Positions 34,975 through 43,776 of a DNA stretch of 64,000 bases are shown here, one piece after another (the stretch's first letter is position 1; every line of letters begins with the position of its first letter). This stretch comes from Rheinheimera riviphila (GTDB taxonomy: Bacteria; Pseudomonadota; Gammaproteobacteria; Enterobacterales; Alteromonadaceae). Location of the stretch: NCBI RefSeq assembly GCF_004005945.1, contig NZ_SACS01000015.1:1-64000 (forward strand), written 5' to 3'. Position numbers and translations under genes: made by a program. A model generated the notes under the pieces. The model searched no databases and was not told where the DNA came from. It saw only the letters and a list, made by a program, of their open reading frames with translations.

Positions 34975-35964
34975 ATGTCGTTTTCTTTTGCTCGAATGTC
35001 CCAAACCACAACTCTATTCAACTGGCTGGCGAAGCCCATCCAGGCGAACAGCGTTCGCCAACACAGCCGCCCGCACCGGATCATTTTGTTGCTGACGGCC
35101 GTGCTGAGCATCATCACGCCCGCCTATGCCGCCGAAGGTATGGCCGATGGCATTTATTACCAAACCTTTGGTGAAGGGAAACCGGTGCTGATTATCAACG
35201 GCGGGCCTGGGCTGGATAGTGAAGGTTTTGCCACAGTCGCCAAAGCGATAGCGGCGGAAGGTTTTCAGACGATTTTGTTTGATCAGCGTGGCACCGGGCG
35301 TTCGCCATTGCCCTCTATTGATAACCGCACGGTCAGCATGGATCTGATGGTGGCTGATATGGAAAAAATCCGGAAAAAACTTAAATTAAAACAATGGACT
35401 ATTTTAGGACATTCTTTTGGTGGCATGTTGGCAGCGCATTACGCCAGCCAACATCCGGCGCAGGTGGAAAAACTGGTATTTTCATCGTCGGGTGGCCTCG
35501 ATCTGGACTTTGTCGCTGATATTCAACCGCGCATCAACCAAAAACTGAGCATCAAACAACAGGCCGAAATGAAGGCTTATCAGCTGAAGCAAGCGGCTGG
35601 CGATAAAAGCGCCGCCACCAATGAAAAGCGGGTGAATATTCTGGCGCAGGCTTATGTGCTGGATCAAAGCAAAGCGCATTTGGTCGCAGCGCGGTTAAAA
35701 GTGGTGAATATGCAGTTGAATCAGTTGGTATTTGCCGATATGGCGCGGATTAAATTTGATCACAAACAAAGTTTTGCCACATTTCAGCAGCCGGTGCTGG
35801 TGTTGCAAGGTGACCAGGACATTATCAGTATCGACACCGCCAAAAAGACCCAAAATAGCTTCCCCAATGCCCAGCTGGAAATTCTCAAAGACTGTGCCCA
35901 CTATGGCTGGCTGGACCAACCTGACCAATACTACCGGGCATTATTTACCTTTCTGAAAGCCTGA
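34975..35964 (+). CDS. Exported alpha/beta hydrolase, prolyl-iminopeptidase-like (S33)
   Basis: A 329-residue alpha/beta hydrolase with a long signal sequence (span about residues 36-52, LLLTAVLSIITPAYA). Mature part: oxyanion motif INGGPG (about 74), DQRGTGRS (about 103), nucleophile elbow GHSFGG (about 143), acid in VLQGDQDII (about 280) and His in DCAHYGWL (about 304). This order is that of proline iminopeptidases, but specificity cannot be told. ATG 34975 follows CGGAG. The gene ends at a strong terminator (36007). Confidence 0.88.
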   Translation: MSFSFARMSQTTTLFNWLAKPIQANSVRQHSRPHRIILLLTAVLSIITPAYAAEGMADGIYYQTFGEGKPVLIINGGPGLDSEGFATVAKAIAAEGFQTILFDQRGTGRSPLPSIDNRTVSMDLMVADMEKIRKKLKLKQWTILGHSFGGMLAAHYASQHPAQVEKLVFSSSGGLDLDFVADIQPRINQKLSIKQQAEMKAYQLKQAAGDKSAATNEKRVNILAQAYVLDQSKAHLVAARLKVVNMQLNQLVFADMARIKFDHKQSFATFQQPVLVLQGDQDIISIDTAKKTQNSFPNAQLEILKDCAHYGWLDQPDQYYRALFTFLKA

Positions 35965-36006
35965 TCAAAGCGACCTGCACGCCGAGTTGAAATGTTGTAA
36001 CCCAAC

Positions 36007-36043
36007 GGCGGACTAGCCTTCGGCCGAGTCCGCCCTACTTTTT
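36007..36043 (+). terminator. Rho-independent terminator after the hydrolase gene
   Basis: GC-rich stem GGCGGACT ... AGTCCGCC (arms 36007-36014 and 36027-36034) with an inner GCC/GGC pair and a TTCG-type loop, followed by CTACTTTTT. It lies 42 bases after the hydrolase stop. Confidence 0.82.
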
Positions 36044-36064
36044 GGTCATAAATTCATAGGCTTG

Positions 36065-36097
36065 CGTAGGGCGACACTCACCGCGTTAGGTGCGCGG
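36065..36097 (-). repeat. Diverged member of the 42-bp interspersed repeat
   Basis: On the minus strand the block matches the CGAGTAGCGCCCTACG end of the 42-bp repeat at 22486 and 53260, less exactly at the other end. It lies in the convergent gap between the hydrolase and PNPOx-like genes. Confidence 0.45.
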
Positions 36098-36162
36098 AAT
36101 ATTAGGTTCAAATTTGTACCTAATGTGTCCGCAAATGCAAATTCAGTAATTTGTGACAGCAA

Positions 36163-36741
36163 TTACGGCTGAAGTAGTTGCTTAGTCCAGCCTTCGCCCT
36201 GGTCCTTAAATAACTCCCGCAGATGCAACCGGCTGTCCCGGAATGTCAGGAATTCAATTGCCACAGGCTTAATACAATAACCACCCCAGTTATCGGGCCG
36301 GGCAATAGCTTGATCAGCAAGCCCGGTTGATGCTTGCTGCAGCTTTGTGACTAAATCGCGTTCCGCCGCTAATGGTGCACTTTGCGCAAAAGCCGTGGTC
36401 ACGAGTTGGGCACTTCTGCTTCGGCTTTGCCAAAAACCATCCGCTTGCGCAGTGGTGATCAGCTGAGCGGTACCAATAACACGGACTTGATAGCCCACAT
36501 GATCCCACCAAATAGTCATAGCAATTTTTGGATTGTGCGCGATTTGCTGGCCTTTTGCCGAATCCAGATAGCTGCAAAACACAAAACCATCGTCACTGAC
36601 CGACTTTAAATCGACAAACCTACCTGCCGGAAAACCATGCTCATCAATGGTTGAAATACACACCGCACTGTGTTGTTGCAGAGGACTTTCGACCAATGCT
36701 TCTTGCCACCAATGTTTAAATTTCGATATTGGATTGTCCAT
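36163..36741 (-). CDS. PdxH-type pyridoxamine-phosphate oxidase family protein
   Basis: A 192-residue FMN-binding split-barrel protein. The PNPOx signatures are visible: CISTIDEHGFPAGRFVDLKSV, GFVFCSYLDSAKGQQI, the WW-containing strand AMTIWWDHVGYQVRVIG and the C-terminal W-GGYCIKPVAIEFLTF and R-LHLRELF dimerisation segment. Typical PdxH has about 210-230 residues, so it is a shorter version and true PNPOx activity is probable, not certain. ATG 36741 is preferred over a frame opening at 36801. It lies downstream of the PaiB-like and GNAT genes, opposite a MocR regulator, which points to B6 metabolism. Confidence 0.78.
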   Translation of the reverse strand: MDNPISKFKHWWQEALVESPLQQHSAVCISTIDEHGFPAGRFVDLKSVSDDGFVFCSYLDSAKGQQIAHNPKIAMTIWWDHVGYQVRVIGTAQLITTAQADGFWQSRSRSAQLVTTAFAQSAPLAAERDLVTKLQQASTGLADQAIARPDNWGGYCIKPVAIEFLTFRDSRLHLRELFKDQGEGWTKQLLQP

Positions 36742-36790
36742 ACATTTCAGTCTCATCCAGGTGACACAAGGTACTGGAAAAATAGACGCT

Positions 36791-37468
36791 TTACACCGCA
36801 ATCAGTCCCTGCGCCAGCATCAGTTGCCAGACGGTTTGCGGCTGCTCGGTTTGTTGTAAAAACTGCAGCACATCCTCGCGCGCAGCCTGCTTTTTATTCT
36901 GCGACAACTTCATTTTCGCGTGCAGCGTTTCGATGTTAATAGCCAAGCCAACAATAGCCGCCGACAGCTGTTTTTCGTAGGAGCGATTGTTCGACCGCTC
37001 CGCTTGAACCGCAACTGGCCGATCCACAAAGCTGTCTTGCACTGCTTGCGGCAAAGCCCGGCTCGCCGCAGCCTGTTGCTTGCGCACCAACGCCAAAGTC
37101 GCACTTTGATCCAGCAACCGCAGGCTGCCGCTGATTTCAACCAGACTGTAATTCCAGGTCGCGACCTGCGGTTGCTCGCGATAACACTCGGCCGCAACAT
37201 AAGCATGCGGGCCCTGCACCACCACTTTGACGCTGTCACCTTGTTGCATCGCCTGTTCCAGCGCCGCCAGCTGCGGGTTTTGCCGCGCCAGATGGCAATA
37301 CAGAGTGCCGGTCAGCGCAGATGGCGAATCCCAGTCAAACCACAACGGCAATGCACTTAACTGCAAATCTGCCGTCAATAACAAGCCAAAATAATGCTGC
37401 TGCAAAAATTGCCTGATAAGCCTGGGATCCGTCAGCGAAAAATGAGCGGGTGTGTAAGTTGGGACCAT
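36791..37468 (-). CDS. PaiB-like FMN-binding protein
   Basis: A 225-residue FMN-binding split-barrel protein of the PaiB family (negative transcriptional regulators of Bacillus). Motifs: MVPTYTPAHFSL, GTLYCHLARQNPQ, GPHAYVAAECY and TWNYSLVEISG, then a C-terminal helical region. In Bacillus subtilis paiB pairs with paiA (an acetyltransferase), and here too a GNAT gene lies 42 bases upstream in the same operon. ATG 37468 has an AGAGG site. Direct DNA binding has not been shown for all members. Confidence 0.85.
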   Translation of the reverse strand: MVPTYTPAHFSLTDPRLIRQFLQQHYFGLLLTADLQLSALPLWFDWDSPSALTGTLYCHLARQNPQLAALEQAMQQGDSVKVVVQGPHAYVAAECYREQPQVATWNYSLVEISGSLRLLDQSATLALVRKQQAAASRALPQAVQDSFVDRPVAVQAERSNNRSYEKQLSAAIVGLAINIETLHAKMKLSQNKKQAAREDVLQFLQQTEQPQTVWQLMLAQGLIAV

Positions 37469-37510
37469 TTCAAACCTCTGGTACGCTCATGACGTTCAGG
37501 AATGCCACAC

Positions 37511-37972
37511 TCATTGCGCACGTTGCACCGAAAAAGCGTTATTGATCGCGCTAAAACCGACTTTTGGATAATACTCCATCGCACTCGGCGCGCTTAACAG
37601 TAACTGCTGCACCTGCGGCCCGGTGGTGTCCGCGACGGCTTGCAACAATAACCGGCCTATGCCCTGCTGCTGCAAATCACCGGCGACCAGTAAATCGGAA
37701 ATGTAACAAACAAAAGCGCCATCGGTTAAACACCGTGCCAGCCCAACCAGCTTACCGTCAATACGGGCGCTCAGTGTCAGGTTGGCACCGGCAAACAGTT
37801 GCGCCATCCGCGCTTTGTCGGCGAGTGGCCGCTTGATCCCGGACGAGTGATACAGCGCCAGATATTCATCGAGCATGGCTGGCTGCCAGCTTTCGGTTTG
37901 GATCAACAGCGTTAAACCGTTGTTGAGGGTAAAAGAATGGCTATTAATCGAGGGCCTGGTAAAACTTTCCAT
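37511..37972 (-). CDS. GNAT-family acetyltransferase
   Basis: A 153-residue acetyltransferase. The acetyl-CoA loop reads DLLVAGDLQQQGIGRLLLQAV (about residues 90-110), preceded by a conserved LVGLARCLTDG strand, and the end has the YYPKVGF motif. The first gene of the GNAT-PaiB-PNPOx set, starting behind AGGAG; substrate unknown. A paiA-like role in polyamine acetylation is conceivable from context only. Confidence 0.88.
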   Translation of the reverse strand: MESFTRPSINSHSFTLNNGLTLLIQTESWQPAMLDEYLALYHSSGIKRPLADKARMAQLFAGANLTLSARIDGKLVGLARCLTDGAFVCYISDLLVAGDLQQQGIGRLLLQAVADTTGPQVQQLLLSAPSAMEYYPKVGFSAINNAFSVQRAQ

Positions 37973-38075
37973 AAAAACTCCTGCAAAGCCAGCTCTTGCG
38001 CTGGCGCTGAATGACTGTTCAAATGCAGCTTAAAAGGCAATTGGCTCTATAAAAAGCACCAGTTTTGTCAAATTG
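37973..38075. promoter_or_regulatory. Divergent promoter between GNAT operon and MocR gene
   Basis: 103 bases between divergent starts. An AT-rich core (GGCTCTATAAAAAGC, about 38043-38057) looks like a -10 region. MocR-type regulators usually bind such gaps and control the divergent genes. Confidence 0.55.
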
Positions 38076-39545
38076 ATGGATCCAGTAATGAAAATAGAAC
38101 CAGACAGCATCATCTTAAACGGCGAAGGCAGTTTACAGCGGCAGTTGTATCAGGCGCTGCGCCAGCCGTTACTCAGTGGACTCTGGCCCAGCGGCGCTTT
38201 GCTACCATCGAGCCGGGTGTTGGCGAGCGAACTGGGGTTAAGCCGCAATACGGTGAATGCAGCATTGGCGCAGCTGGTGGCTGAAGGGTATTTGCAAGGC
38301 CAAGCCGGTCGGGGTTATTGCATCATCACCCAGCTGCCGGACCAATTTTTCCAGGCGCATGCATTTCAGGACAGCCATCAATTATCAATTGGGCCACGCC
38401 AGCCAACGCCCGCCAGTACCTATGTCCCAAGCCAAGCTGCAACACCATACAAAACCGGTTTACTCGAACCCGGCGTGCCGGATCTGGCAGCATTTCCCTA
38501 TCGCATCTGGCAACGCTTGTTACAACGTCATGCCGATCGACCCAAGCTCGGCGTTGGTGGTGATGTGCTGGGTTATTTGCCGCTGCGTCAGGCGCTGTGT
38601 CTGTATTTGCAACAATCGCGGCAAGTGCACTGCAACGAGAACCAAATTCTCATCACCGCCGGTGCGCAGCAAGGGCTTTATGTCGCAGCAATGTTGGTGG
38701 CGGCGCGCGGCGACCAGGTGCTGATGGAATCGCCGGGTTATGGCCGGTTGCGCCAGGCGCTACAGTTGCAGGATTTACAGATTAACTACCTAAACGCGGC
38801 CGGGCCAGAAGGTGTCGCTGCCGAGGAACTGAACCATCACCACGACTGCAAAGCCTTGTTTCTGACGCCGGGCCATCAATACCCGATGGGCGGCATTATG
38901 CCGTTACCGCAGCGGCTAGCGATTTTACAGTGGGCGCGCCAGCAAGGATGCTGGCTGGTGGAAGATGATTACGACAGCGAATTCCAGTTTAAACACCGAC
39001 CTATCGCCAGTTTGCAAGGGCTGGCCCAGGGCGAAGGGGTGATTTTTGTCGGCAGTTTTAGTAAAACCATGCAACCGGCGCTGCGGCTCGGTTACCTGGT
39101 GGCGCCGGCAGCATTGATCCGACGAGCCGCCGATATCGTCCAGGCGATCCACGGTGATGTGCAGCTGTTAACCCAGGCTGCACTGGCCGATTTTATCAGC
39201 GAAGGCCATTTCAGCCGGCACCTGCGCAAAATGCGCAAACTGTATCAGCAGAAACAACAGCTGGCGCAACAATTGGCGGCGCAGTATTTACCCGGCTGGC
39301 AATTACGCGCGATGCATGCAGGATTACATTTGGTGCTGCTGTGTCCAGATGACATGCAGCCGTCGTTTGATGGCCCGCGCTTGCTACAACAACTGGCAGC
39401 GCAAGGTTATGCACCAGCACCTTTGTCGAAATATCAGTTTAATGACGAAAAAACCAAAGGCTTGGTGATCGGCATCGCTAACCTGAGCCACGCCGAATTA
39501 GAGCGTGGCTTGCAGCTGATTGCCACATTCACTCGCCTACCCTAG
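38076..39545 (+). CDS. MocR/PdxR-type regulator (GntR winged helix fused to aminotransferase fold)
   Basis: A 489-residue protein: GntR winged helix at about residues 15-85 (LYQALRQPLLSG, SSRVLASELGLSRNTVNAALAQLVAEGYL), then a fold-type-I aminotransferase domain (about 115-485) with the PLP lysine in SFSKTMQPALRLGY (about 330) and the aspartate of VEDDYDSEF (about 300). MocR proteins sense PLP and often regulate B6 genes. Here the divergent operon holds a PNPOx-like gene, which supports that. Starts at 38073 (TTG), 38076 and 38088 are all in frame. Confidence 0.9.
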   Translation: MDPVMKIEPDSIILNGEGSLQRQLYQALRQPLLSGLWPSGALLPSSRVLASELGLSRNTVNAALAQLVAEGYLQGQAGRGYCIITQLPDQFFQAHAFQDSHQLSIGPRQPTPASTYVPSQAATPYKTGLLEPGVPDLAAFPYRIWQRLLQRHADRPKLGVGGDVLGYLPLRQALCLYLQQSRQVHCNENQILITAGAQQGLYVAAMLVAARGDQVLMESPGYGRLRQALQLQDLQINYLNAAGPEGVAAEELNHHHDCKALFLTPGHQYPMGGIMPLPQRLAILQWARQQGCWLVEDDYDSEFQFKHRPIASLQGLAQGEGVIFVGSFSKTMQPALRLGYLVAPAALIRRAADIVQAIHGDVQLLTQAALADFISEGHFSRHLRKMRKLYQQKQQLAQQLAAQYLPGWQLRAMHAGLHLVLLCPDDMQPSFDGPRLLQQLAAQGYAPAPLSKYQFNDEKTKGLVIGIANLSHAELERGLQLIATFTRLP

Positions 39546-39622
39546 CCAACTGTGGCTATAGTGAACGAACAATAGCGTTAACAAACCCACTTGCTTACAG
39601 ACGCCACCACAAGGAACACACA

Positions 39623-40354
39623 TTGATATCGATTTGCCGGAACTTCACTGCTATCAAGCTATTGCTTGTGCTGTGGTTGTTGCCCTTTGCCTGCCTCGCA
39701 CAACCCAAACTAAAAATTGGCTATTTTGATATTCCGCCGCATATTTTTGCTTCGAAGCAAACCCCTAGCCCGGCCATTGTTTATTTTGATCAAATTGCCA
39801 AACTGATGCAGCGCCAGCCGGAATATCTGCATGTACCGCTACCACGGTTGCTGCAGATGCTGGAGCAACATCAGCTGGATGCCATTTTGCTGCTGGCCAA
39901 AAATTCGGCCCGTCAGCAGATGTTTGTGTATCCGAAATGGCCCATGTTCACCGCCACGCCGGTACTGGTGGTTCGCGCCGACAATCCGTTTAGTATCGCG
40001 ACTTTGCAACAAGATCCAACCTTGCAACTAGGCCTGTGGCCCGGCGGTTACCATTCGGAATTTGTCAAAACCATCAAAGGCCAGCAAGTGCCAATCAGTG
40101 GTGACCAAATCGGCGAGCGTGGTCTGAACATGCTGGTACAGGGCCGGATCAACGCTTTTTTTAGTCCGGATCAACTGTCGGTTCGTTATCTGCTGCAAAA
40201 AAATGGCTGGGAAACACAGCTTAAAATGCTGCCGGTGCCGAATGAAACTATTGAAATTTATACGGTATTTTCGAAAAAAAGCGCGGTAGAGTTATTACCG
40301 CCTTATGAAAAAGCGCTGCAAACTTTGCAAGAAACACGGCCTTATCCTTTATAA
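39623..40354 (+). CDS. Periplasmic solute-binding-like protein (SBP_bac_3 type)
   Basis: A 243-residue protein with a signal peptide (about residues 1-24, LLLVLWLLPFACLA) and an extracellular-binding fold: KIGYFDIPPHIF, WPMFTATPVLVVRADNP, LGLWPGGYHSEFVKTI. No transporter genes adjoin, so it may be a stand-alone sensor. It uses a TTG start, supported by AAGGA seven bases upstream and the signal sequence. Similar in style to the protein at 56092-56904. Confidence 0.75.
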   Translation: MISICRNFTAIKLLLVLWLLPFACLAQPKLKIGYFDIPPHIFASKQTPSPAIVYFDQIAKLMQRQPEYLHVPLPRLLQMLEQHQLDAILLLAKNSARQQMFVYPKWPMFTATPVLVVRADNPFSIATLQQDPTLQLGLWPGGYHSEFVKTIKGQQVPISGDQIGERGLNMLVQGRINAFFSPDQLSVRYLLQKNGWETQLKMLPVPNETIEIYTVFSKKSAVELLPPYEKALQTLQETRPYPL

Positions 40355-40479
40355 CCGCAGCTCGGTTTACAGACTTTCAGCAGTCCAGTTGAAAGATCTT
40401 TATTGGGCTTATCGAAAAAATTCATTTAAATATGGATGGCCAGCCATCCAAACATCTGTATACTTAGCCGTATCAAGTT

Positions 40480-40607
40480 TATACCCAAAATCATTGAAGA
40501 TTCGGGTAGGCGACGAGGGAGAGCGACCCCAGGAGCATAGTTGTCCTATGTGACTGGGGCGATCGAGCGAAGACAACAACCCCGAATCTTCAAGGATGAC
40601 GGGTATA
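40480..40607 (+). repeat. MITE-like palindromic element, copy B
   Basis: 128 bp, same length as copy A and nearly identical at both ends (TATACCCAAAATCATTGAAG and GGATGACGGGTATA). It ends 14 bases before the ATG of the next gene, so that gene's promoter and ribosome site must come from the element or its edge. Confidence 0.9.
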
Positions 40608-40621
40608 CAGGTGTACAGATC

Positions 40622-41578
40622 ATGGCGTTATCGTTACAGCAAAAAATTACCGATCCAAATCAAGGTGTGTATCTGATTGGCACGACGCCGCCTAAAGCGG
40701 ACACGGCTATCGATAAAACCGTGCGGATCGCTAAAAAACTGCTGGCACGGCTAAACGAAGTGGAATACGACGGTCTGGTGGTCTATGACATTCAGGACGA
40801 AAGCAGCCGCGTCAGCGAAGACCGGCCTTTCCCATTTCAAAGCACTTTAGATCCAAGGGTTTACGGTCAGATTTTACGCCAGCAAGCCAAGCGTGACGTC
40901 ATCACATACAAAAGTGTGGCGCAGCGTGACGCCAGCGAATTTAACCAGTGGCTCAGCGAAACCAAAGCAGATTTCCAGCTTGATAATCTGGTATTGGTGG
41001 GAAGCCCTTCTTCCAACGGCACCATTAAACTCAGCCTGCCGGACGCTTATCAGCAACTGGCCGAACACCCGGCCAAGTTTTATTTAGGGGGCGTGGCCAT
41101 TGCCGAACGCCATGCCAGCAAAGGTAACGAACACGAACGGTTGATTGAAAAGTCGCGCCAGGGCTGCCAGTTTTTTATCTCACAAGCCGTGTATAACGCG
41201 CAGGCCACCATCGATTTAATCACCAGTTATGTCCGCAGCTGCAAACAGCAGAATCTGACACCACAACGGATTATTCTGACCTTCACGCCATGTGGCGGCG
41301 AACAAACGTTGGAATTTATGCACTGGCTGGGCATTTCAGTGCCACAAGCCAGCAAATACCGCATTCTGGATGCCGCCAATCCATTAAATGAATCGATTAA
41401 AATCTGCCGCGATAACCTGCAACAAATTCTGCTGCACTGCGCCAATTTAGATATTCCGCTCGGTCTGAACGTCGAAAGCCTGACCAACCGCCGCGAAGAA
41501 ATCGACGCTTCGATCCGCTTATTCCGCTTACTCAAAGCCACCATGGAACTGCACTTGGCTGAGAAACAAGTGGCTTAA
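40622..41578 (+). CDS. Methylenetetrahydrofolate-reductase-like (MetF-fold) protein
   Basis: A 318-residue TIM-barrel protein of the MetF superfamily: YDGLVVYDIQDESSR, RDVITYKSVAQRD, NLVLVGSPSSNGT, GGVAIAERHASKGNEHERLIEKSRQGCQFFISQAVY and the long C-terminal LGLNVESLTNRREEI. The phrase GCQFFISQAVYN parallels GADFFITQ of MetF. Canonical MetF reduces methylene-THF with FAD; here the flavin/folate residues are not all visible, so the exact reaction is open. ATG 40622 is preferred; an upstream frame (40541) lies inside the repeat element. Confidence 0.72.
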   Translation: MALSLQQKITDPNQGVYLIGTTPPKADTAIDKTVRIAKKLLARLNEVEYDGLVVYDIQDESSRVSEDRPFPFQSTLDPRVYGQILRQQAKRDVITYKSVAQRDASEFNQWLSETKADFQLDNLVLVGSPSSNGTIKLSLPDAYQQLAEHPAKFYLGGVAIAERHASKGNEHERLIEKSRQGCQFFISQAVYNAQATIDLITSYVRSCKQQNLTPQRIILTFTPCGGEQTLEFMHWLGISVPQASKYRILDAANPLNESIKICRDNLQQILLHCANLDIPLGLNVESLTNRREEIDASIRLFRLLKATMELHLAEKQVA

Positions 41579-41639
41579 GCGGCATTTATCCCTGATCGGC
41601 ATTGAAAAAATATCGCCGTCGAACACCCCTTCCCAGTTT

Positions 41640-41679
41640 GCGCGAAATCGAGCCTGCCGTTTGAATTCGCGCTTTTTTT
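41640..41679 (+). terminator. Rho-independent terminator after the MetF-like gene
   Basis: Stem GCGCGAAATC (41640-41649) and GAATTCGCGC (41663-41672), 13-base loop, one mismatched pair, then TTTTTTT. Strong and well placed, 61 bases after the stop. Confidence 0.88.
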
Positions 41680-41747
41680 CGCGCCCGCAGCGATAAATAC
41701 CCACACCAAAAAACCCTAACCAATTGAAGTTAAATGCTTTTAATTTA

Positions 41748-41763
41748 TGGCATAGAACTTTCT
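41748..41763 (+). promoter_or_regulatory. Sigma-54-like promoter before the exporter operon
   Basis: TGGCATAGAACTTTCT keeps the -24 TGGCA element and the -12 TT-C spacing of the sigma-54 consensus, with T for G at one key position. A transcript start would fall about 24 bases before ATG 41799. The sigma-54 activator at 46482 supports use of this site. Confidence 0.5.
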
Positions 41764-41798
41764 ATAGCCTGACATCAAACCATCAACATGTTGTGATT

Positions 41799-43037
41799 AT
41801 GGATATTGTGTTGGCCCCGGCATCCCGTTACCGCCGTTTACTGAAATTCTGGCCTTTGCTACTGGTGTTACCGGCTGGCTGGCTGTTGCTGCCATATCAA
41901 CCCACAATGGCCATCACAGACCTGCAATTGACAACAGTGCAACAAGGCCCACTACAGCTGACCAGCATCAGCAGTGGCGAACTGTTCAGCAAACAACAAT
42001 TGCTGTTAACCACTACTGTCCCCGCTACGGTAACCGCAGTTTTGTTACGTCCGGGCAGTCCTGTCGAAGCTGATTCAGTGTTGCTACAACTGGCTAATCC
42101 ACAACTGGATCAACAAGTTCAGGGTGCTGCCAGAGCCTATCAGCAAAAACAGGCGGTGATTGCCGCTTTTACCGCCCAACAACAGCAAGATTTATTACTA
42201 CAACAGGATTTGCGGGCCGAACGTGAAGCCGCGCTTGCTGAAGCAACATTGGAACTGGACGTACATCTGGAGCTGGAAAAACGCGGTGTGGTATCAAAAA
42301 TTGAGTTGCGCCGCACCCGACTGAAAAAGAACCAAACCGAGCAGTCACTACAAAATGCCCAAGCACGTTTTAGTCAATTTAGTCAGATGCAACAAGCACA
42401 ACAAGAACAACAACAACTAGAGTTGAGCCAACTCGACAGTGAATTTCGCTTACTGCAGAGCCAGCAGCAACAACTCACCGTCAAAGCCGGGATCAGCGGT
42501 ATTGTGCAGCAGCTGGATGTCGAAATTGGTCAGAGCCTGACTGTCGGCGCGCCCCTCGCACGCATTGGCAGTCAACACCAGCTCAACGCCAGAATTTATC
42601 TGGCTGAAAAATATGCCGCCGCGGTTAAAGCTGGCAGCGAAGTTGAGTTGGACTTAGCAGGCACCATCGTCCGGGGACAAATCAGCCGCCTCGAAGCGAT
42701 GGTGGTTGAAGGTATGGTGGCGGCAGAGGTGGAAATTCTTGAGCCACTGCCGGCTAGCGCCCGTCCGGCACAAAGGCTACGTACCAAAGTCTCGCTGCAA
42801 CAACTCCCTGAAGCAATTTACCTCGAACAACCCCCGGGCTCACAACAGTTCATGCCTAACCAAAGTCAGCAGCTGTTTGTAAAAACCAGTGTATCCAGTG
42901 CCGAAAAGCGCCTGGTGCAGTTGGGTGATATCAGCGGCGAACAAGTGCTGATCACCGCTGGTCTGCAGCCTGGCGAGCAGGTCATTCTAAATATTCCAGA
43001 GCAATATCAAACATTTGATACTATCAAACTACTATAA
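41799..43037 (+). CDS. HlyD/MacA-type periplasmic adaptor protein
   Basis: A 412-residue adaptor with an N-terminal membrane anchor (about residues 15-33), a split lipoyl domain, a long glutamine-rich alpha-hairpin coiled coil (about 95-225), then a beta-barrel and C-terminal domain. It joins an inner-membrane ABC pump to an outer-membrane channel. Next genes encode the ATPase (12-base gap) and permease, so this is the MacA-like part of a MacAB-type exporter. ATG 41799 is chosen to retain the anchor; no strong ribosome site is seen. Confidence 0.85.
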   Translation: MDIVLAPASRYRRLLKFWPLLLVLPAGWLLLPYQPTMAITDLQLTTVQQGPLQLTSISSGELFSKQQLLLTTTVPATVTAVLLRPGSPVEADSVLLQLANPQLDQQVQGAARAYQQKQAVIAAFTAQQQQDLLLQQDLRAEREAALAEATLELDVHLELEKRGVVSKIELRRTRLKKNQTEQSLQNAQARFSQFSQMQQAQQEQQQLELSQLDSEFRLLQSQQQQLTVKAGISGIVQQLDVEIGQSLTVGAPLARIGSQHQLNARIYLAEKYAAAVKAGSEVELDLAGTIVRGQISRLEAMVVEGMVAAEVEILEPLPASARPAQRLRTKVSLQQLPEAIYLEQPPGSQQFMPNQSQQLFVKTSVSSAEKRLVQLGDISGEQVLITAGLQPGEQVILNIPEQYQTFDTIKLL

Positions 43038-43049
43038 CAAGGACATTTT

Positions 43050-43775
43050 ATGCCACAGCAACAACATCAAACCGCTGCCACAAATCAGCCGGTGGTACAG
43101 GTCAGTGGTTTAGGGAAAGAGTTCCGTCAGGGGCCGATTGCCACACTGGCATTGCAAGACATTAGTTTCAGCGTGATGCCAGGTGAATTTGTCAGCATCA
43201 GCGGGCCTTCTGGTTGTGGTAAATCCAGCCTGCTGCATATTCTGGGGTTGATGGATGGTTATAGCAGTGGCGATTATCTGCTGGCTGGACTGCCAACTAA
43301 AAGTCTTGGCACCGATCAGCGTTCGCAAATCCGCAATCAACATATAGGTTTTGTGTTTCAGGCCTTTAATCTTATCGACAGCATGACGGTGTTTGATAAC
43401 GTTGCCCTGCCGTTACGCCATCGCGGCTTGCCGGAAAAAGTCGTGAACGAGCAAGTCAGCGCTAGTTTGCAGCAAGTGGATATGGCACACCGGCTGAGTT
43501 TTTACCCGGCACAACTCTCCGGCGGTCAACAGCAACGGGTGGCGATAGCGCGGGCTATTGTCGGCAAACCGGATCTGCTGCTGGTCGACGAACCTACAGG
43601 TAACCTCGACAGTAAAAATGGCGATGCGGTGATGGCGTTGCTAACGCAGTTAAACCGCGCTGGCGCCACCATCATTATGGTGACCCACGACAGTCGTTAC
43701 AGCGCCTGTGCGCAGCGCTCGTTACAACTACTGGATGGCAAATTGGTGGCAAGTGTGATGCGGGAGGTGGCGTAA
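43050..43775 (+). CDS. ABC exporter ATPase (MacB/LolD-type)
   Basis: A 241-residue ATPase: Walker A GPSGCGKSS (about residue 53), Q-loop FQAFNL, signature LSGGQQQRVAIARAI (about 153), Walker B LLLVDEPTGNLDS (about 176) and switch histidine VTHD. The LDxxN pattern of the LolD/MacB subfamily is present. It is separated by one base from the permease gene and pairs with it at the inner membrane. Ribosome site AAGGA. Confidence 0.95.
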   Translation: MPQQQHQTAATNQPVVQVSGLGKEFRQGPIATLALQDISFSVMPGEFVSISGPSGCGKSSLLHILGLMDGYSSGDYLLAGLPTKSLGTDQRSQIRNQHIGFVFQAFNLIDSMTVFDNVALPLRHRGLPEKVVNEQVSASLQQVDMAHRLSFYPAQLSGGQQQRVAIARAIVGKPDLLLVDEPTGNLDSKNGDAVMALLTQLNRAGATIIMVTHDSRYSACAQRSLQLLDGKLVASVMREVA

Positions 43776-43776
43776 C

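Noticed and set aside
40541-40621. N-terminal extension of the MetF-like gene
   Set aside because: It lies inside palindromic element copy B.
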